DNA of 64,000 nt from Schizophyllum amplum (GCA_007026445.1 VDMD01000006.1:1178001-1242000); one strand, 5' to 3'; positions 43,947-56,100 are shown, counted from the first letter of the stretch. Translations and numbers: made by a program. Notes: generated by a model from the letters alone, not told the origin.

Positions 43947-46900
43947 GGATGGGAGGGAGCAAGCGCAACGAAGGCTTGCAGGGCTGGTGCGCGATCGTTT
44001 TATGGATTGAGTGCCTGTGCGGGGATCAGTGGTAATGCATTATCTGCTCCACGAAGCACGCGACGACGGTTCTGGCGAGATGCAGGCGAGATCCCACCGG
44101 CCAGTAAGACGCAGGTGCGAAGATTGTGCGAGGCTTGGCGATGGGTACGCGTAGCTGCCGCCATGGTGGGGTGGCGCGGGTATGTGTAGTGAACTTGATC
44201 TTCGCGCGAACGAGAGGGCACCGAGAGCGAACACAAGCGCATTGATGCCATCAGCTAGCTCAGTGCGGGCAATAGGCGTCGGTGTGTCAATCCCTACGGA
44301 ATGTAGCACGTTTGGTGATGCCTAAGAGCCGCTCAGCCCGTCTCTTCTGAAGGGTGCACAGAAAAGCGTTCGCGTGATTACATGTATCATATCCACTCAC
44401 CACCCATCGTGCCGCATTGTAGGGCGATCCTTGTGGCGGTTCATGGAGATAGAAGCATGCGTAGACGCCACCGGTGGTCAGTCCCGTGGCTAGACGTTGC
44501 GCGTAACCTATAAGTATTGGGGCCCGACTTCGATACTGCTTCGCCCACTCGTGAGACCGGCAACGACGGCGCTTGGACGGCGCTGCTTCGGGGGCAAAGG
44601 GTCTTGACGGGATGCATGAACTGCAATATGCGTGCGTCCTCGGATGCGTCGGCGATAAGGTCATGCAACCGCTGGGCCGCTGACCTTTCCCCCCGTCAAT
44701 CTGTGAGAAGAGTCTATGTTACCTGTATGACTACCGCTGGGCTGCCTACGCGACACGTTGCGGGGTGTCCGCAGTAGTACGCGCCGATTAAGTAGCCCAG
44801 TAGCAAAGTCGGGGACTCCAGTTTGGGCCTACTATCTGAGCGTCAGGAGGATAATTGGGTGCAGAATCGCGCGCATTGGCCCTATCATACATATGGGATA
44901 AATGCCGGCAGACTGATCTACTGCAGTTGACGTTGAGCAGGCTAGCGAGTCTATGGATGTCCCTGTTGTTGAAGGTCACCGACGGGCCCTCGATCATGCT
45001 GCTTACAGATGCATAGACATACGAGCAAGCCCTGTCAACCCAACACGTCTGAATCCACGATGTCGGAAATCTGGCTTTCAGCGTACCACGGGTGAAAGAG
45101 TTCTGTAAGCGGTGATCACCCCAATCCGCTCCCGCGCGGGTGATAACTAACGGTAACGCCGTTTGGTTTGACCAGGCCTGGTCACCCCGGTAAGGTCTTA
45201 TCCGTCTTACGACGACTTATACGGGGTGATCAGCCGCAAGCTCCCCACATTCAAAAAAATAGCCGGGTTCAGCCAATAGGCCAAACCCACCAGACTGAAC
45301 AACGCACTACACTCTGACGAATTATATTTGTGGTACAGTAGACATCAATATGATACCTAGTATAGAGGCCTCGTAGTGACATGCACATGGAGAAAAGGAT
45401 AGGGTAAGGGAAAGGAACGTGATAGGTGGAGCGACGGCCTTGTATCGACCAGAGCGGAGACACGAGGGGATTGTGAGAGACGATGTGAGAGACGGCGACG
45501 GTCTGCGCAGAGCGACTGTCGAATGCCAGATCAGTACCGATCTTTGAGATATCGTTCTAGACGCACCTGCCGCAGATGGTAGAAGGTTGGTCATTGACAG
45601 GAGCCTGAAATCAGCGCGATAAGTGGTGCATATCCGCGTCGACGAGCATGACTAACACAGTCGAGCACGAACGAGCGCTACGAGGCTCTCGTCAGCAGAC
45701 AACGACGTACGCTGGCTCCCCTAAGAGACACGCCTGCACTGGGTGCCGGCTCGACTTAGCGTCAGACAGTGGCCAGGTCACTGGTGCTCAGCGCCATAGC
45801 GGGTGGTGATGACGTTGGGAGACAAGGCAGCCTCAGCGTGCGCTGAGCTTACAAATACGGTGCCCGGCGTTCGCCGACGAATTTTGACGCCTTTGTGGCG
45901 TTGACGTGGTCTGGGAGACGAGCACTGCGGCGAGGTCCCTCGAATCTCAAGTTTGACCGTCAGGCGGGTCTCCAAAACCTGGTATATAATGTGGGAGCTC
46001 AACCAGGCAGCATGCGTGCTCTAACTTGACTTTAAGCGCCATTCCCGACACCTGGGCGCCTGCCGGCGGGATTTGCCGACTACCACTCACATGAAGTCAT
46101 CAGTCGGTGCGGTGAGCTGATCACCGCGGATGACTTCCTATACGCCATGGACGAGCACTTGTCACCGTCCCGCGCTCGCTGACCACCCGTAGTCAGCAGT
46201 GGTAATACGATAACGCGTCGCCGGTTCTGATACGCTGAAAGCCAGGTTCCCGACAGAGTTTCAGACGCTCCATATTTCGTCGTGATGAATGGCCTAACCA
46301 TCCCAAATACAAACATGATCCAGCGCGTCTGAGGTCTGAGAGCAAAGACAAGCCAGTTCCAGGTCTCAAAGCCGCAGAATCACGAACTTTAGGGATGATG
46401 GGAGCGAAACAAGACTTGCAAGCTTGAGCGTTGACACCAGGTTGACACTTGCGTTCGTGTCGTTCGGCACCTGCCGGGAGGACAATACTTGCCTAGAAAG
46501 GAGGGTGACGTATAGGACCTTCGCGACCAAGACGTAGCCAGCTGGGCGCGGTTGCCATATGCATCATTCACTCGCCACACCTAACTTCGCAACTTCGCTC
46601 TCGGATGCAGAAACTTGTGACGGGACGCACCCTAGCAGGGACGGGATGAGCGGTGCAGTGACGATCCTTGGCCTTGACATGACCAAGCTTGCTAGGCAAC
46701 GGGTTCGAGGTGAGCATTGAACCGCCGACATTCCACGACTGAAGGGTGCTTACTCATAGGTCATACCCTCGTTCCGCGTGCTGGTCACAAGGTCCACGAA
46801 GCGACGGTTTGGTCTGGTGTTGAAGATACCAGCAGACCTAACCTGCATGAAATATGCACGTCACTCGCAATTTTGCGCCATCGCATTTGCACGATTGAAC

Positions 46901-47767
46901 CTCCTCGCCATGTCCTTGTGGTCGAATCCTTCGTCCAGCTTTTCTCACAAGCAAGTATAATCAATGTTCGCAAGAAAGCCCGCCGTCTTCATTACAGGCG
47001 CTCGGATGTTCGCTGCAGACGAGTCAGACGGGAGCAGTATCGGTGATTCGGTGCACGCGCGGCCCGCGAAAGTGCATATGTGGCGTGGTATATAGGCCGC
47101 CGAGATCGAGAGCTAGTGGCCAAAAATTGCGTCTGAATGCGCCGGAAGATGATCAGCAGCGACGAGCCAAATGGGAATTCGACGTTCATACGCACGCTAC
47201 ATTGTGAAGCTTCTGCCACCAGGGCGACAGCTTGACTGTCCACGAATTTTGGTGCTGCAGTGACCTGCGTCGCGGTGGGCGCCCAACATTGGCAGCAATG
47301 CGAAAGTAGGTCCTTTCTTGCAGCGTGATCAAACTTACACGAACTTCGCAGGCACATGTTCCTGCGCATGATCGTACGTAGGATTTTCGGTGTTGCCGCA
47401 TTCGACGACTATGATTTTCGAGTCGACTATGGTGCCTCGTTGTAGGCTCCGCGTCCAGCGAGGTCGTTGACATCATTGCGCGCCACCGTCAGTTTTCTCA
47501 CTCGGTCAACTTGTAGACTGAGTGCACTCGCGACACGGATGAGGAGAAGAAACAACAGCGAGATACTCACACAGCCAAACGTTGTCGAGCGTCTGACATA
47601 TTGTTCCTCTTTCAGCGTTGGGAAATCATCTCCACATCGGCTCGTACGTCGCTCATTGCTCTCTTCGTTCGGTCACCCGCACACCCTTTCTTCAATTTTG
47701 TTCCTCCTACTCTCACTTTGCCGGCCCGTGCGCCACGAGAGGCCATCAAGAACGACGACCAGGAAAG
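43947..47767. other. 3.8-kb gene-free block
   Basis: No coherent exon chain was found on either strand. Codon patterns are irregular and short frames do not match known domains. The one clear structure is an inverted-repeat unit at 45111-45234. The first 100 bp hold the CAP10 promoter and the last few hundred the C2H2 promoter. It could be decayed transposon sequence. Confidence 0.45.
45111..45234. repeat. 124-bp unit with short inverted ends and internal palindrome
   Basis: The left end GGTGATCACCCC (45111-45122) and the right end GGGGTGATCAGCC (to 45235) are inverted copies. In the middle lies the perfect 16-bp palindrome TGACCAGGCCTGGTCA (45169-45184). GTAAGC and GCAAGC flank the unit. 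This is compatible with a very small MITE or a cruciform; only one copy is seen here. Confidence 0.4.
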
Positions 47768-48523
47768 ATGTCGACGAGAAGACAAGACGAAGCGCCAGGA
47801 CCGCCTACAGGTCAGGTTTACGGTCATGAACCCTGCAGGCGGATGCTTACTGCGCCAGCAGTTCCGTCGAGCGGTCGGTCAGCAAGTCTACCTGAAGATT
47901 CTCGCCTTGCGCAGGGCAAGGCGACATCTTCAAAGACTCCAGCCGCCGTCGCAGACTCGTTCACATGCTCCGATTGTGGTAAGAGTTTCTCCAGGTTCGT
48001 CCCGACTGCTTGTTCGACCTTCCTTGTCGAAAAAGTGCTAACCACCCTTTGCAGACGAGGCGCTCTGGAGGCACATGTCAATACGCACACAGGCGCCAAA
48101 CGTGCGCGTCCTCCCTGAGCCTGTCCTGCACGGTGTCCGATCATCCCCTTTCGCTCTTCAGCGTTCGCATGCGACTTTCCTGGCTGCAATACCGCATTCG
48201 CCGCCCGATCCAACATGAAGCGGCACCGTCGTGTGCATGGCAAGGCGTTCGCCGACGAGGTCCGAGTCCCCCCACAGCCGATTCAAACGGCCTTCCACCC
48301 GCCCATCGTGAACGAGCAGGTCACCGTCCCCGGGCATACGAAGGTTCAGTGGATGACGCCAAATCAGGCTTCGCGGAGCTACACGCGGTACACCGTGGAC
48401 CCGTCGACGTCTGCGGCTGAGTCGCAGCCGCCTGTTTCCTGGCCCGCGACCTCTACAGTTGCGCCGGACGGGAGTAGTGAGGCTGAGAGGATGTACGTCG
48501 ATCCACAGGAGTTCTCCCCATAG
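47768..48523 (+). CDS. Two-finger C2H2 zinc-finger protein (paralogue B)
   Basis: Exon 1 starts MSTRRQDEAPGPPTG and ends with FTCSDCGKSFSR, the Cys half of finger 1. Exon 2 gives RGALEAHVNTHTGAK, with the two His. Exon 3 begins PFACDFPGCNTAFAARSN and completes finger 2 with MKRHRRVHG. The tail contains KVQWMTPNQASRSYTRY and ends VDPQEFSP. Finger spacing (Cx2C-x12-Hx3H and Cx4C-x12-Hx3H) and both intron positions agree with the genes at 16.0 and 50.3 kb. It is probably a nuclear DNA-binding protein. Its stop lies 120 bp from the left end of the Tc1/mariner element. The linker between WMT and the C-terminus is not conserved. Confidence 0.75.
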
Positions 48524-48642
48524 TCTCGTCCTTTCGTTTACGCGGTCATATCTTGCGCATCATGCATCACGGCAGATCGCAGGATCTTCAGGCGTATATA
48601 TGAGTTATGAGGGACACTCCTGTTAACGGTAGCGTGGATGTA

Positions 48643-48727
48643 CAGTGCCTGCAGGACATCAATTACCTGCCTAATACGGTAATTTTTTCCCATCGCCCGC
48701 TCGGCGGCGCTCGCGAGCTTGTAGGTC
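48643..48727 (+). repeat. Left terminal inverted repeat of the Tc1/mariner element
   Basis: The 85-bp repeat is a perfect inverted match to 50143-50227 by direct comparison. It contains GGTAATTTTTTCCC and the GC-rich CGGCGGCGCTCGCGAG. Confidence 0.93.
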
Positions 48728-48907
48728 ATGTATTCACCGCGGTGTACAGCGCGTAGGTACAAGGAAAGACTCTGTGAACCATCCTGTAGTGCATGTAAAA
48801 GTACACGGCCAAAAAAAGAGGATAATTCAATGCTTCACTCCGTGCAGACCACATCCGAACGCGCTAGACGTTGTGCTGCATCAAAATTGGCCTTGACCAC
48901 GACCATC

Positions 48908-50021
48908 ATGCCCAAGACCGGGGGCTTCTACTGTCGCAAAGACAAAACGCATGTCATGTGCACACCAACGAAGCGCGCGCGCATCGAGCGCATGCGCGAC
49001 AAAGAGAATATGACCTTCGCCGCGATTGGGGCCGAGTTCAACATAGGCCGTCGCGAAGAATTATCGGGACATGAAGGAGACCGGCGACCCGTATGCGCGC
49101 GTGAAACAGAGCAAGAAAAGCCGTGGTCACCCCCGCTTCAGCGGAGAGGAGGTGCAACGCATGATCGAGAGCGTGGACAATGGCGAGGCGCGTGACGGTG
49201 TCGACGTCCGGAATCAGCTGTTCCCAAACGCTCCCGTCCGTACGGTGCAGAATACCCTAACCCAGAATGGGCGAAGGGGGTACGTTCGCCGGAAGAAGCC
49301 ATTCCTCACGGAGAAGCAGAAGGAAGCACGCCTTCGATGGGCAAACGACAAGATCACTCTCACGCAGGATGACTGGGAGATTGTTTTGTTCTCTGACGAG
49401 TCCAAATTCAACCTCTTCGGGTCAGATGGAAGACAGTGGTGCAGGAGACCTCGAGGGAAGGATCAATATGCTGAGCGGAACACACGAAAGGTGCGTTGAT
49501 CTTCTCGCGAGTGGGCAGGCACATTCAACTACTGTCAGGTCGTTGCACATGGCGGCGGAAGCGTCATGGTCTGGGGCTGTCTGACCCCTTACGGTCCGGG
49601 TCGCCTTGTTCGCATTGAAGGGCGCATGAACGCGGAGAAGTACGTGGAGGTTCTCAAGGAGGGCCTTCTCGGAACCATACACCATTACGGGATGGCCCCC
49701 CGCGGCATCGTCTTCCAACAAGATAACGATCCCAAGCACACCTCTCGTCTTGCCAAGGCCTGGCTCGCCGACGAGGGCTTCGAAATCCTCGAATGGTGTT
49801 CAAACTCCCCAGACCTGTCGGCAATCGAGAATGCATGGGATGAGCTTGATGATCGCGTGCGTCGTCGGCGTGTTCTGCCCAAGAACAAGGAAGAGATGTG
49901 GCAGGCTCTTCAGCAAGAATGGTATTCACTGCCTCCAGAGTATATTAACAACCTGTATGCCTCGATGCCTCGGCGTATCGATGCCGTTGTCCAGGCGGAA
50001 GGGAGCTCGACGAAGTACTGA
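48908..50021 (+). pseudogene. Tc1/mariner DD34E transposase, frameshifted in the DNA-binding domain
   Basis: The N-terminus MPKTGGFYCRKD leads to TKRARIERMRDKENMTFAAI, the helix-turn-helix. Around 49045 the match leaves its frame and continues as KNYRDMKETGDPYARVKQSK in another; no intron explains this. The catalytic core is intact: first Asp in LFSDESKFNLFG, second in VFQQDNDPKHTSRL, and Glu in SAIENAWDELDD, with 34 residues between the last two (DD34E). A 48-bp intron (about 49494-49541) lies before VVAHGGGSVMVWG. The protein ends AEGSSTKY. It would cut and paste the element at TA sites. With the frameshift this copy probably cannot make an active enzyme, though its ends could be moved by another copy. 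Confidence 0.85.
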
Positions 50022-50142
50022 ATTATATACTTTTATGATCGCAAAAATCGCGATTTTCTGTTGCCAGTTGTTTGCATACATCTCGTTCTATATTCAATAC
50101 GCTTTTAACGAGCAAACAACGCGTCTACAGGCCGTGGTTGGC

Positions 50143-50227
50143 GACCTACAAGCTCGCGAGCGCCGCCGAGCGGGCGATGGGAAAAAATTACCGTATTAGG
50201 CAGGTAATTGATGTCCTGCAGGCACTG
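50143..50227 (-). repeat. Right terminal inverted repeat of the Tc1/mariner element
   Basis: This is the inverted, identical partner of 48643-48727. It ends 72 bp from the stop codon of C2H2 paralogue C. Confidence 0.93.
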
Positions 50228-50298
50228 TAGGTAGTAGTACATAGTAGCCTGCCAACGACGCCAGTTTGTGGATCGGCGGCGCGCGATGCGCCTGTCAT

Positions 50299-51302
50299 TC
50301 ACGCCTCCGTATCGTCGACCCTCTGGGACGTTGTGCCGCCCCTGCGGTGGTGTCGCTTAGGCAGATTGACCGGCATCCACCGTACGACCTGCGCTGAGCC
50401 CTCGCTGCCGCCTGCAACGCCGGCGAGCCCTGCGCCCCCGGACGCACCCACGCTTCCAGAGATGTCCGATATCGATGTGTCCGCAATGATGGGGTCCACG
50501 AATTGGGTCTCCCGAGACGTGCTCTCCGCTTCGGCGCGCTCGCTGGCGTCCATCATGGACACAAAGTCCTTCCCATGGGTATTCCGATGGCGGCGAGCAT
50601 TGGACCGAGCGGCGAAGCGAGCAGTGCAGCCCTCGTAACCGCACACATACGCTGAGAAACAAATAGGGTGAGCAGATAAACGACGGCGCGTCACCGGAAA
50701 GAAAGCTCAGAGCAGTCCGCGACCGCCGAGAGACACGCACGCTTGATTTTATTGTGGGTATTCATATGAGTGTTCAAACCGCTGGGTCTGGTCAACGTAC
50801 AGCGGTCGGTAAACCAAAGCTCAGAAGAATGCACTTCACCCACCTCTGGAATGTTTTGCCGCACAGGGAGCATTCGTGCGCCTTGGGCCGCTTGAACGAG
50901 GAAGCATTATTGTCGAGAGGTGTCGACGATGTCGACGAGGATGCGGCGGCGGGAGGAGAGGAAATGCCTCCTGTCGCAGCTGGCGAGAGCGGCGAAGGCG
51001 ACGAGCGCACATTGAGCTGATATAGCAGCTCAGAAACAGGTAGAAATGAGGGCGCAAGCGTGCAGTACCTGAGTCGGTGGCGGTGACGCGGCAGGACCCA
51101 GCGGGGCTGGCTCTGGTATAGATGCTGAGCTCTCCCGCGGAGAACGCGATTCCGCAGGATGTGAGGTAGAAAACGACGGCCTGCCTTCGTTCGGTTCCGA
51201 GTCGGTCGGCCTCTCCTTGCCTTCATCGCTGCCCGTCGACCGGGAAGGGGTCTCTGTGGAACTCGTCCTCCCACGTTGCGGTCTGCTGATTATTCGATAC
51301 AT
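50299..51302 (-). CDS. Two-finger C2H2 zinc-finger protein (paralogue C)
   Basis: Exon 1 (MYRIISRPQRGRTSSTET) is Ser/Glu/Pro-rich and ends at PPPTQ. Exon 2 starts LNVRSSPSPLSP, has a poly-Ser/Ala stretch and ends in HECSLCGKTFQR. Exon 3 is PSGLNTHMNTHNKIK, and exon 4 starts PYVCGYEGCTARFAARSN and completes finger 2 with RRHRNTHG. The tail has GSAQVVRWMPVNLPKRHHRR. The split of finger 1 between two exons and the second intron just before the finger 2 exon match paralogues A and B. The start at 51302 is the first ATG in frame and further 5' exons are possible. It is likely nuclear; function unknown. Confidence 0.72.
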
Positions 51303-51714
51303 GGACCAGGAGGTCCCCACTCTGGGGGATTTTCGCTATCAGCCAGCAAGGAAAGAGTCGGAGGCAGATCATTAGCTGAACAAAAAGACCAGAAAGTCAA
51401 CTGTGAGTTCCAGGCGTAGTCACGAGGCAAATAACTTCCGGTGACGCGCACATGACGTCATGTGCTCACGGAATATTCCGATACCTGCTGACCGCAGCGC
51501 AGGTTTACAGTAAAACACGCGCACACAAGTCCATAAATCTCCGAGATTCCAGTGAACGATAGGGTATGTTGTCTATTCGAACGCGTTCTAACCAATGCCT
51601 TTGCCTTAGCAATAGTGTATGTTAACATATGCATAAAACGGAAGTCCGGGAGCGCCAAGGCAAGGAAGGGTGTAGATGAAGTCCGATGTTAAAGCTACGC
51701 TAGGCTACGGGCGC
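51303..51714. other. Intergenic region between two minus-strand genes
   Basis: It carries the promoter of C2H2 paralogue C and the 3' flank of the GPI protein gene. No coding exon was supported. Confidence 0.45.
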
Positions 51715-52594
51715 TTAGAAAAGCGCGGCACCAACGAGACCGAGGACACCAGCGAGCGAAGCCGGGGCAGCGAAAGAGCGAGCGTTGGCGGCGTTAGAGT
51801 CGCCCGAAGACTCGGCGGAGCTCGTAGCCGAGGCACTGCTCCCGCTGCCGGAACCACTGCTGCTGCCACCAGTGGTGGAAGCGGAGCCGCCGCCGGAGGT
51901 GCTGAACGGGAGTGAGCACACAAACAGATGTCAGAATAAATACACATACGCAGAGGAGCCCGAAGAACCAGTGGCGGAGCCAGTCGAGCCGGAGGCGGCG
52001 GTGCCGGAGCTCACGCAGCTGTTGTCGTTGCCCTCGGTGATGGTGACTGCGTCGGTGTACGCGACATTGCCCGTGCCGTCCTTGATGGAGAGGGTGCTGC
52101 GGGCAAAATCAGTATGCTAGCTAATCTCAAATGCCGCGCAGCGTCGCAGATGCTGCGCGCAAAGGAAAATGATGCAGACGATGCAGGGGGACGTCCCACC
52201 CGCGTCCGCAGCCATCATGGAACCCGAGCTCGCCCCGCGATGTGACTCGGAAGGAATGACGGGATGAAGATGGACAAGTAATGGAGCGTGCAGAACAAGA
52301 CTTACACAGACGTGCCCGAGGCGAGGTCGACGTTCCAGGTGATGGAAGTCGCGTCGGTCTGGTCAAAGGTCTTGAGAGCACCGCTGGTCTGACCACCAGG
52401 GAGGATGGTGAGGAAGTACGGGGTCGACCCGTCAGCCCAGCTCAGCAGCGACGGCTGGCAGACCGTCAAGGACGCGCTGCAAAAGGCGGGTAAGCGTACG
52501 GCTCTCGTAGTCAGGGCCGCGTAACGCACGGGGTGTTGATGGTGAGCGCCTGCACAGCGGCGATCAACGAGGCGGCGGCGACGAGGAACTTCAT
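51715..52594 (-). CDS. Secreted Ser-rich protein with GPI-anchor signal
   Basis: MKFLVAAASLIAAVQA is a signal peptide. The first domain reads ASLTVCQPSLLSWADG, YFLTILPGGQTSG, KTFDQTDATSITWNVDL and then TLSIKDGTGNVAYTD with NDNSCVSSG, a beta-sandwich pattern like the Kre9/Knh1-type or Ser-Thr-rich GPI-anchored wall proteins of basidiomycetes. A long Ser/Gly/Thr linker follows. The end, SFAAPASLAGVLGLVGAALF, is a typical GPI-attachment signal preceded by a small-residue site (SNAAN). Four introns are needed. It should be anchored to the outer plasma membrane or linked to the cell wall. Function is otherwise unknown. Confidence 0.82.
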
Positions 52595-53106
52595 GGTTGC
52601 GGTGGGGTGGGCGAGGAAGGAACGAGGGGAAGCGACCGAAGAGCGTTTTATGGCGAAGACAACGAGAAAGAAGACGGCAAGAAGTCAACGAGGCGACTGC
52701 GGTACACGATGCCGTCTTTATAGCTCCACTTCAAATTTCATACTCAGCCAGCACGTGATAGCAACCGATCTCGCGCGACGTGCGGTTCTGCGCGCCGCCG
52801 CGCGCCTGCTCAGCCTCCAGGCGACGTTGATTGGATGCGGGCGCACCAAAAGAATGTTCTTCAGAGGCCGTATTCTTGAGTCGTAGACGGTACACAGACC
52901 ACAACTGCAATTGGAAGAATTCATTGCCTGGGCGCGCTGCGAAGCGCAGCTCCAAAGCGTAACACTTGATTACACTTCCCTCCCGGCTGTCAGAGCCACC
53001 TCGCCCGCCCGCATCAAGCACGCATCGACTGCTCAAGCGTCGGCAGCGTAGCGATATCACTCCCTGATACTTACAGCCTCTACGAACGTCTGCCTGGGGA
53101 GACTAC
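52595..53106. promoter_or_regulatory. Intergenic region between the GPI protein and PRMT5 genes
   Basis: It contains the GPI protein promoter and the PRMT5 3' flank. No other gene was seen. Confidence 0.4.
52716..52722 (-). promoter_or_regulatory. TATA box of the GPI-anchored protein gene
   Basis: TATAAAG, read on the minus strand, lies about 125 bp upstream of the ATG at 52594. Confidence 0.5.
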
Positions 53107-56100
53107 TTACAGTCCAATCCAGCTGCTCCTCCCACCCGGGTTATGCAGGTTCGTCTGCCCGATCTTGATCACCGTCAAGGGCTCCCCCCGTGCACGATGG
53201 ACCCCATGGCCAGAGTCGCGCGCCATCGACGGCTCGCGCACAGGGGTCGCGGGCATCGCCGTATCGCTAGGCGAGCCGAACGGCATGTCCACGGCGTCGA
53301 TCAGCGGGCTCGACGGCATCGACAGGTCCTGGAGGGACGGTGTTGCTGAAAGCAGCCCCAGGCTGGACGAGCGAGGCTTCTCCCACCCGGGCGCGGCGAT
53401 CGCTTGCACGGCGAGGAAGGCTTCCGCGTGCCACTCGTACCACACTTGCCGAGTGTTCGTGAGCCGCCAGATCGTGACGTGCAGCTCGGAGTTGCTGGGG
53501 AGGTAGAGAGGCTCCTGGAAGCAGATGAGCGATGAAGACATACAAAGGCAAGGCACCACAGCAGTCCCTTGGACGGGCTGGAGGCACAGGTTCAGCCCCG
53601 CGCCCCGCTCCGCTATTCAGTGTGCAAAGAAGGGTTCCAATAGCTCACCCTAAACGGGAAGAAAAGCGGGAACCAGCTCAGCATGTCCTTGGAAACATGA
53701 TCCTTGCGCTCCGGATGTATGCTCAGGCCGATGGTGCCATACAGCACGGCCTCAAAGTACCCGGCCAAGCCACTGAGAAAATGCACGTCAGCGGGGCCCG
53801 TGGAAGCGACACTGCCTTCTAGTAGAGGAAGCACTGCGAGGGCACTCTCGGCTTCGCATGTGACTGGCTTCTGCGCGCAGCAAAACATCACTCACTGCAT
53901 GACCCCCGCGTGCGGTATGTGGAACTTGAGGCGTGCGCTCCGCACATTGTGGCTATTACTGAACGGCAGACCTGTCGCGCGTGGTCAGCACGACGCACCA
54001 GAAGACACCAACGATCGCCACTTACCTCTCTCGTCTAGTAGCGCGTCTTTCCGCGGGTGCTCAAAGCTCCAGCACTCTTGGATGCGGGGCCCGCACGCGC
54101 CGCTGACGCCTGGGCCGTCTCCGCTCAGGATGTTTACCGCCTGTAGCATGACTACGTATGGTGTTTCCAGCCCTACCATGTCCCGTGTCAGTCAGTCTGG
54201 ACGACGGCATAGCGAAGAGCACTACGCACCTGCAGGGCTCCCGGACGCCGTTGCCCCCGAGCGAGCCTCGTTGTACAGCTTTGCAGACGACAACGGCGCA
54301 AGATGGGCAGTATAGGAACATGGGATGGAAATACCCGTCGCTGAAAATTCCAGATGTCAAAGAGTCAGAAGAGACGAGCGTCGGTAAACATCGTAGTAGA
54401 CTCACGCTTCAAAAATCTCACCGCGCCATCGAGACACTCCGGGCTGAGCTCATTGTCCCCAAACGACCCCAACAGTTCGCTGACGAGGATGTCCGCTTGC
54501 TCGGGGACCTCGAGCGCCCGCATGTCGCCGTACACCAGCGTGACCTTGTCTCCCCAGTCCGCGGCCTTGCGGCGCTGGAGGCTGCAGCCGTTTGTATCAG
54601 TAAGGGTGAGTGGCGAAGAAAAACGGATAGACGTACGTCACGTAGGCGTTGGGGTTCTTCTCTACAGCGTAGATTTTGGCGTCCTTCTTCGCACGTTGGA
54701 GGGCGTTGAGTGCGCGGGCAACAAGGGGGCCGCGACCGGCGCCGGCGACGCAAATTATACTTGGAGTGCATGAGCTTAGTTTAGAGTCCTAGAAATGCGA
54801 GAGACCCACAGGTTCTCGACGTCCTGCAAATCAGACACAGCGCAGAATATCGCCTGGGAACCCGATTTAGCACGGCACCTAAATTTCGCGAAATAGTCAG
54901 TCGTACCTCCTCATACTGGTGGTACTTGACTGGATCCCGCTCGAACGTTTCGTATGTCGCGCTTTGGAGATTGTCCATGAGGGGCTGCAGCGGTGCCTGC
55001 AAATAATCCTGATAACCCTGCGCAAAATGCTCGACCGTGCCCTCTGTCTCTGTCGCGCGCACCACCGGGCTGGTGCGCTCGAGGTGGCGCACGTACTGCA
55101 CGTACGCCGCGCCGCCGCCGCGCTCGTGCACCCTGTCCGTCGTGCCGGAGAGAATAATTGTGGGTTGATGCTGCCTGGTGTTGTCAGCGAATGCGCAGGT
55201 AGTGGGGGCGGGTGATACTTGCTGTCATGCTCGCGCGGAGGAAGGACTGCGTAGTTTTAGAGAGGACAGGGTAGCCCTTGGCGTTGGCGATGAAGGTGGA
55301 GGCGGGGAGGAAGATGTGGCGGACGGGCTCGGCGGACCAACGGTTGAGGACGCCGAGGGTGGAGGGGAGCGCAAGGGCGAGATCGAGGGCTGTAGGCTGG
55401 TCAGTGAGAGAGGGAGAGGGGAGGTGGGGCGTAGACGTACCGAGCGAGAGGCGGGTGTTGTAATCACAGATCGTGCGGATCAGGTCCCACATCTCCCAGG
55501 TCGTGTTGAGCTCGCGCTCGGGCCCCGGCCGGTTGTGCGCGTGGCGTGAGTCGTCCGAGACGAGCAGGGTCGGCGTGCCCGGCATGGACATGGATGGCAT
55601 GCGCGGGCTGCGCCCGAGAACGAATGGCGACGCGGGGATGCCTTCGTCCAGCTTTGCGGGGTCATATATGGGCAGGCGGACGGCGAGGTTGACGTATGGG
55701 ACGCTCTTAAGGCATGTATTGACGATGCGGGCGTAGGACGCGACGTGCTCGCGGCTGCGTGGGGCGGGGAGGATGACGCTCTGGATGCCGAGGTAGGCTG
55801 CGTACGCGAGCTCCTGCTGCAGCGCGATCGCGGCGTCGTGGCGCACCCAGTCGTCCGCAGCGTCGAGCTCCAGCCACTCGGATGCGACGACGACGACTCC
55901 TTGTGCTTCGTCTGCGGCAAGTCAGTCAGAGGAAAGCGGGGGGAGGGGGGGAACTCACCCAAACGTGTCATCGTCACCTCGTCCAGCTGGAAAGCTGGCT
56001 GCGATCGCCAATCCTCAGCGCGCTTCTCGTCCGCTAGACGCTGCTCGCGATCGCGATCGCGGTGCTCCTCGTCCCCCAGCGAGGATATGCATGTCTCCGT

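Larger units (their letters stand above)
48643..50227 (+). mobile_element. Tc1/mariner transposon with identical 85-bp ends
   Basis: The element starts CAGTGCCTGCAGGACATCAA and ends with its exact inverse. It is 1585 bp long and is flanked on both sides by TA (48641-48642 and 50228-50229), the target duplication of Tc1/mariner transposons. It encodes one DDE transposase on the plus strand. It sits between the 3' ends of two convergent C2H2 genes, so it interrupts neither coding region. Identical ends suggest a young insertion. Confidence 0.93.

Noticed and set aside
51303..51320. GTG start 18 bases upstream in C2H2 paralogue C
   Set aside because: A GTG start is not expected in nuclear fungal genes; the first ATG is at 51302.
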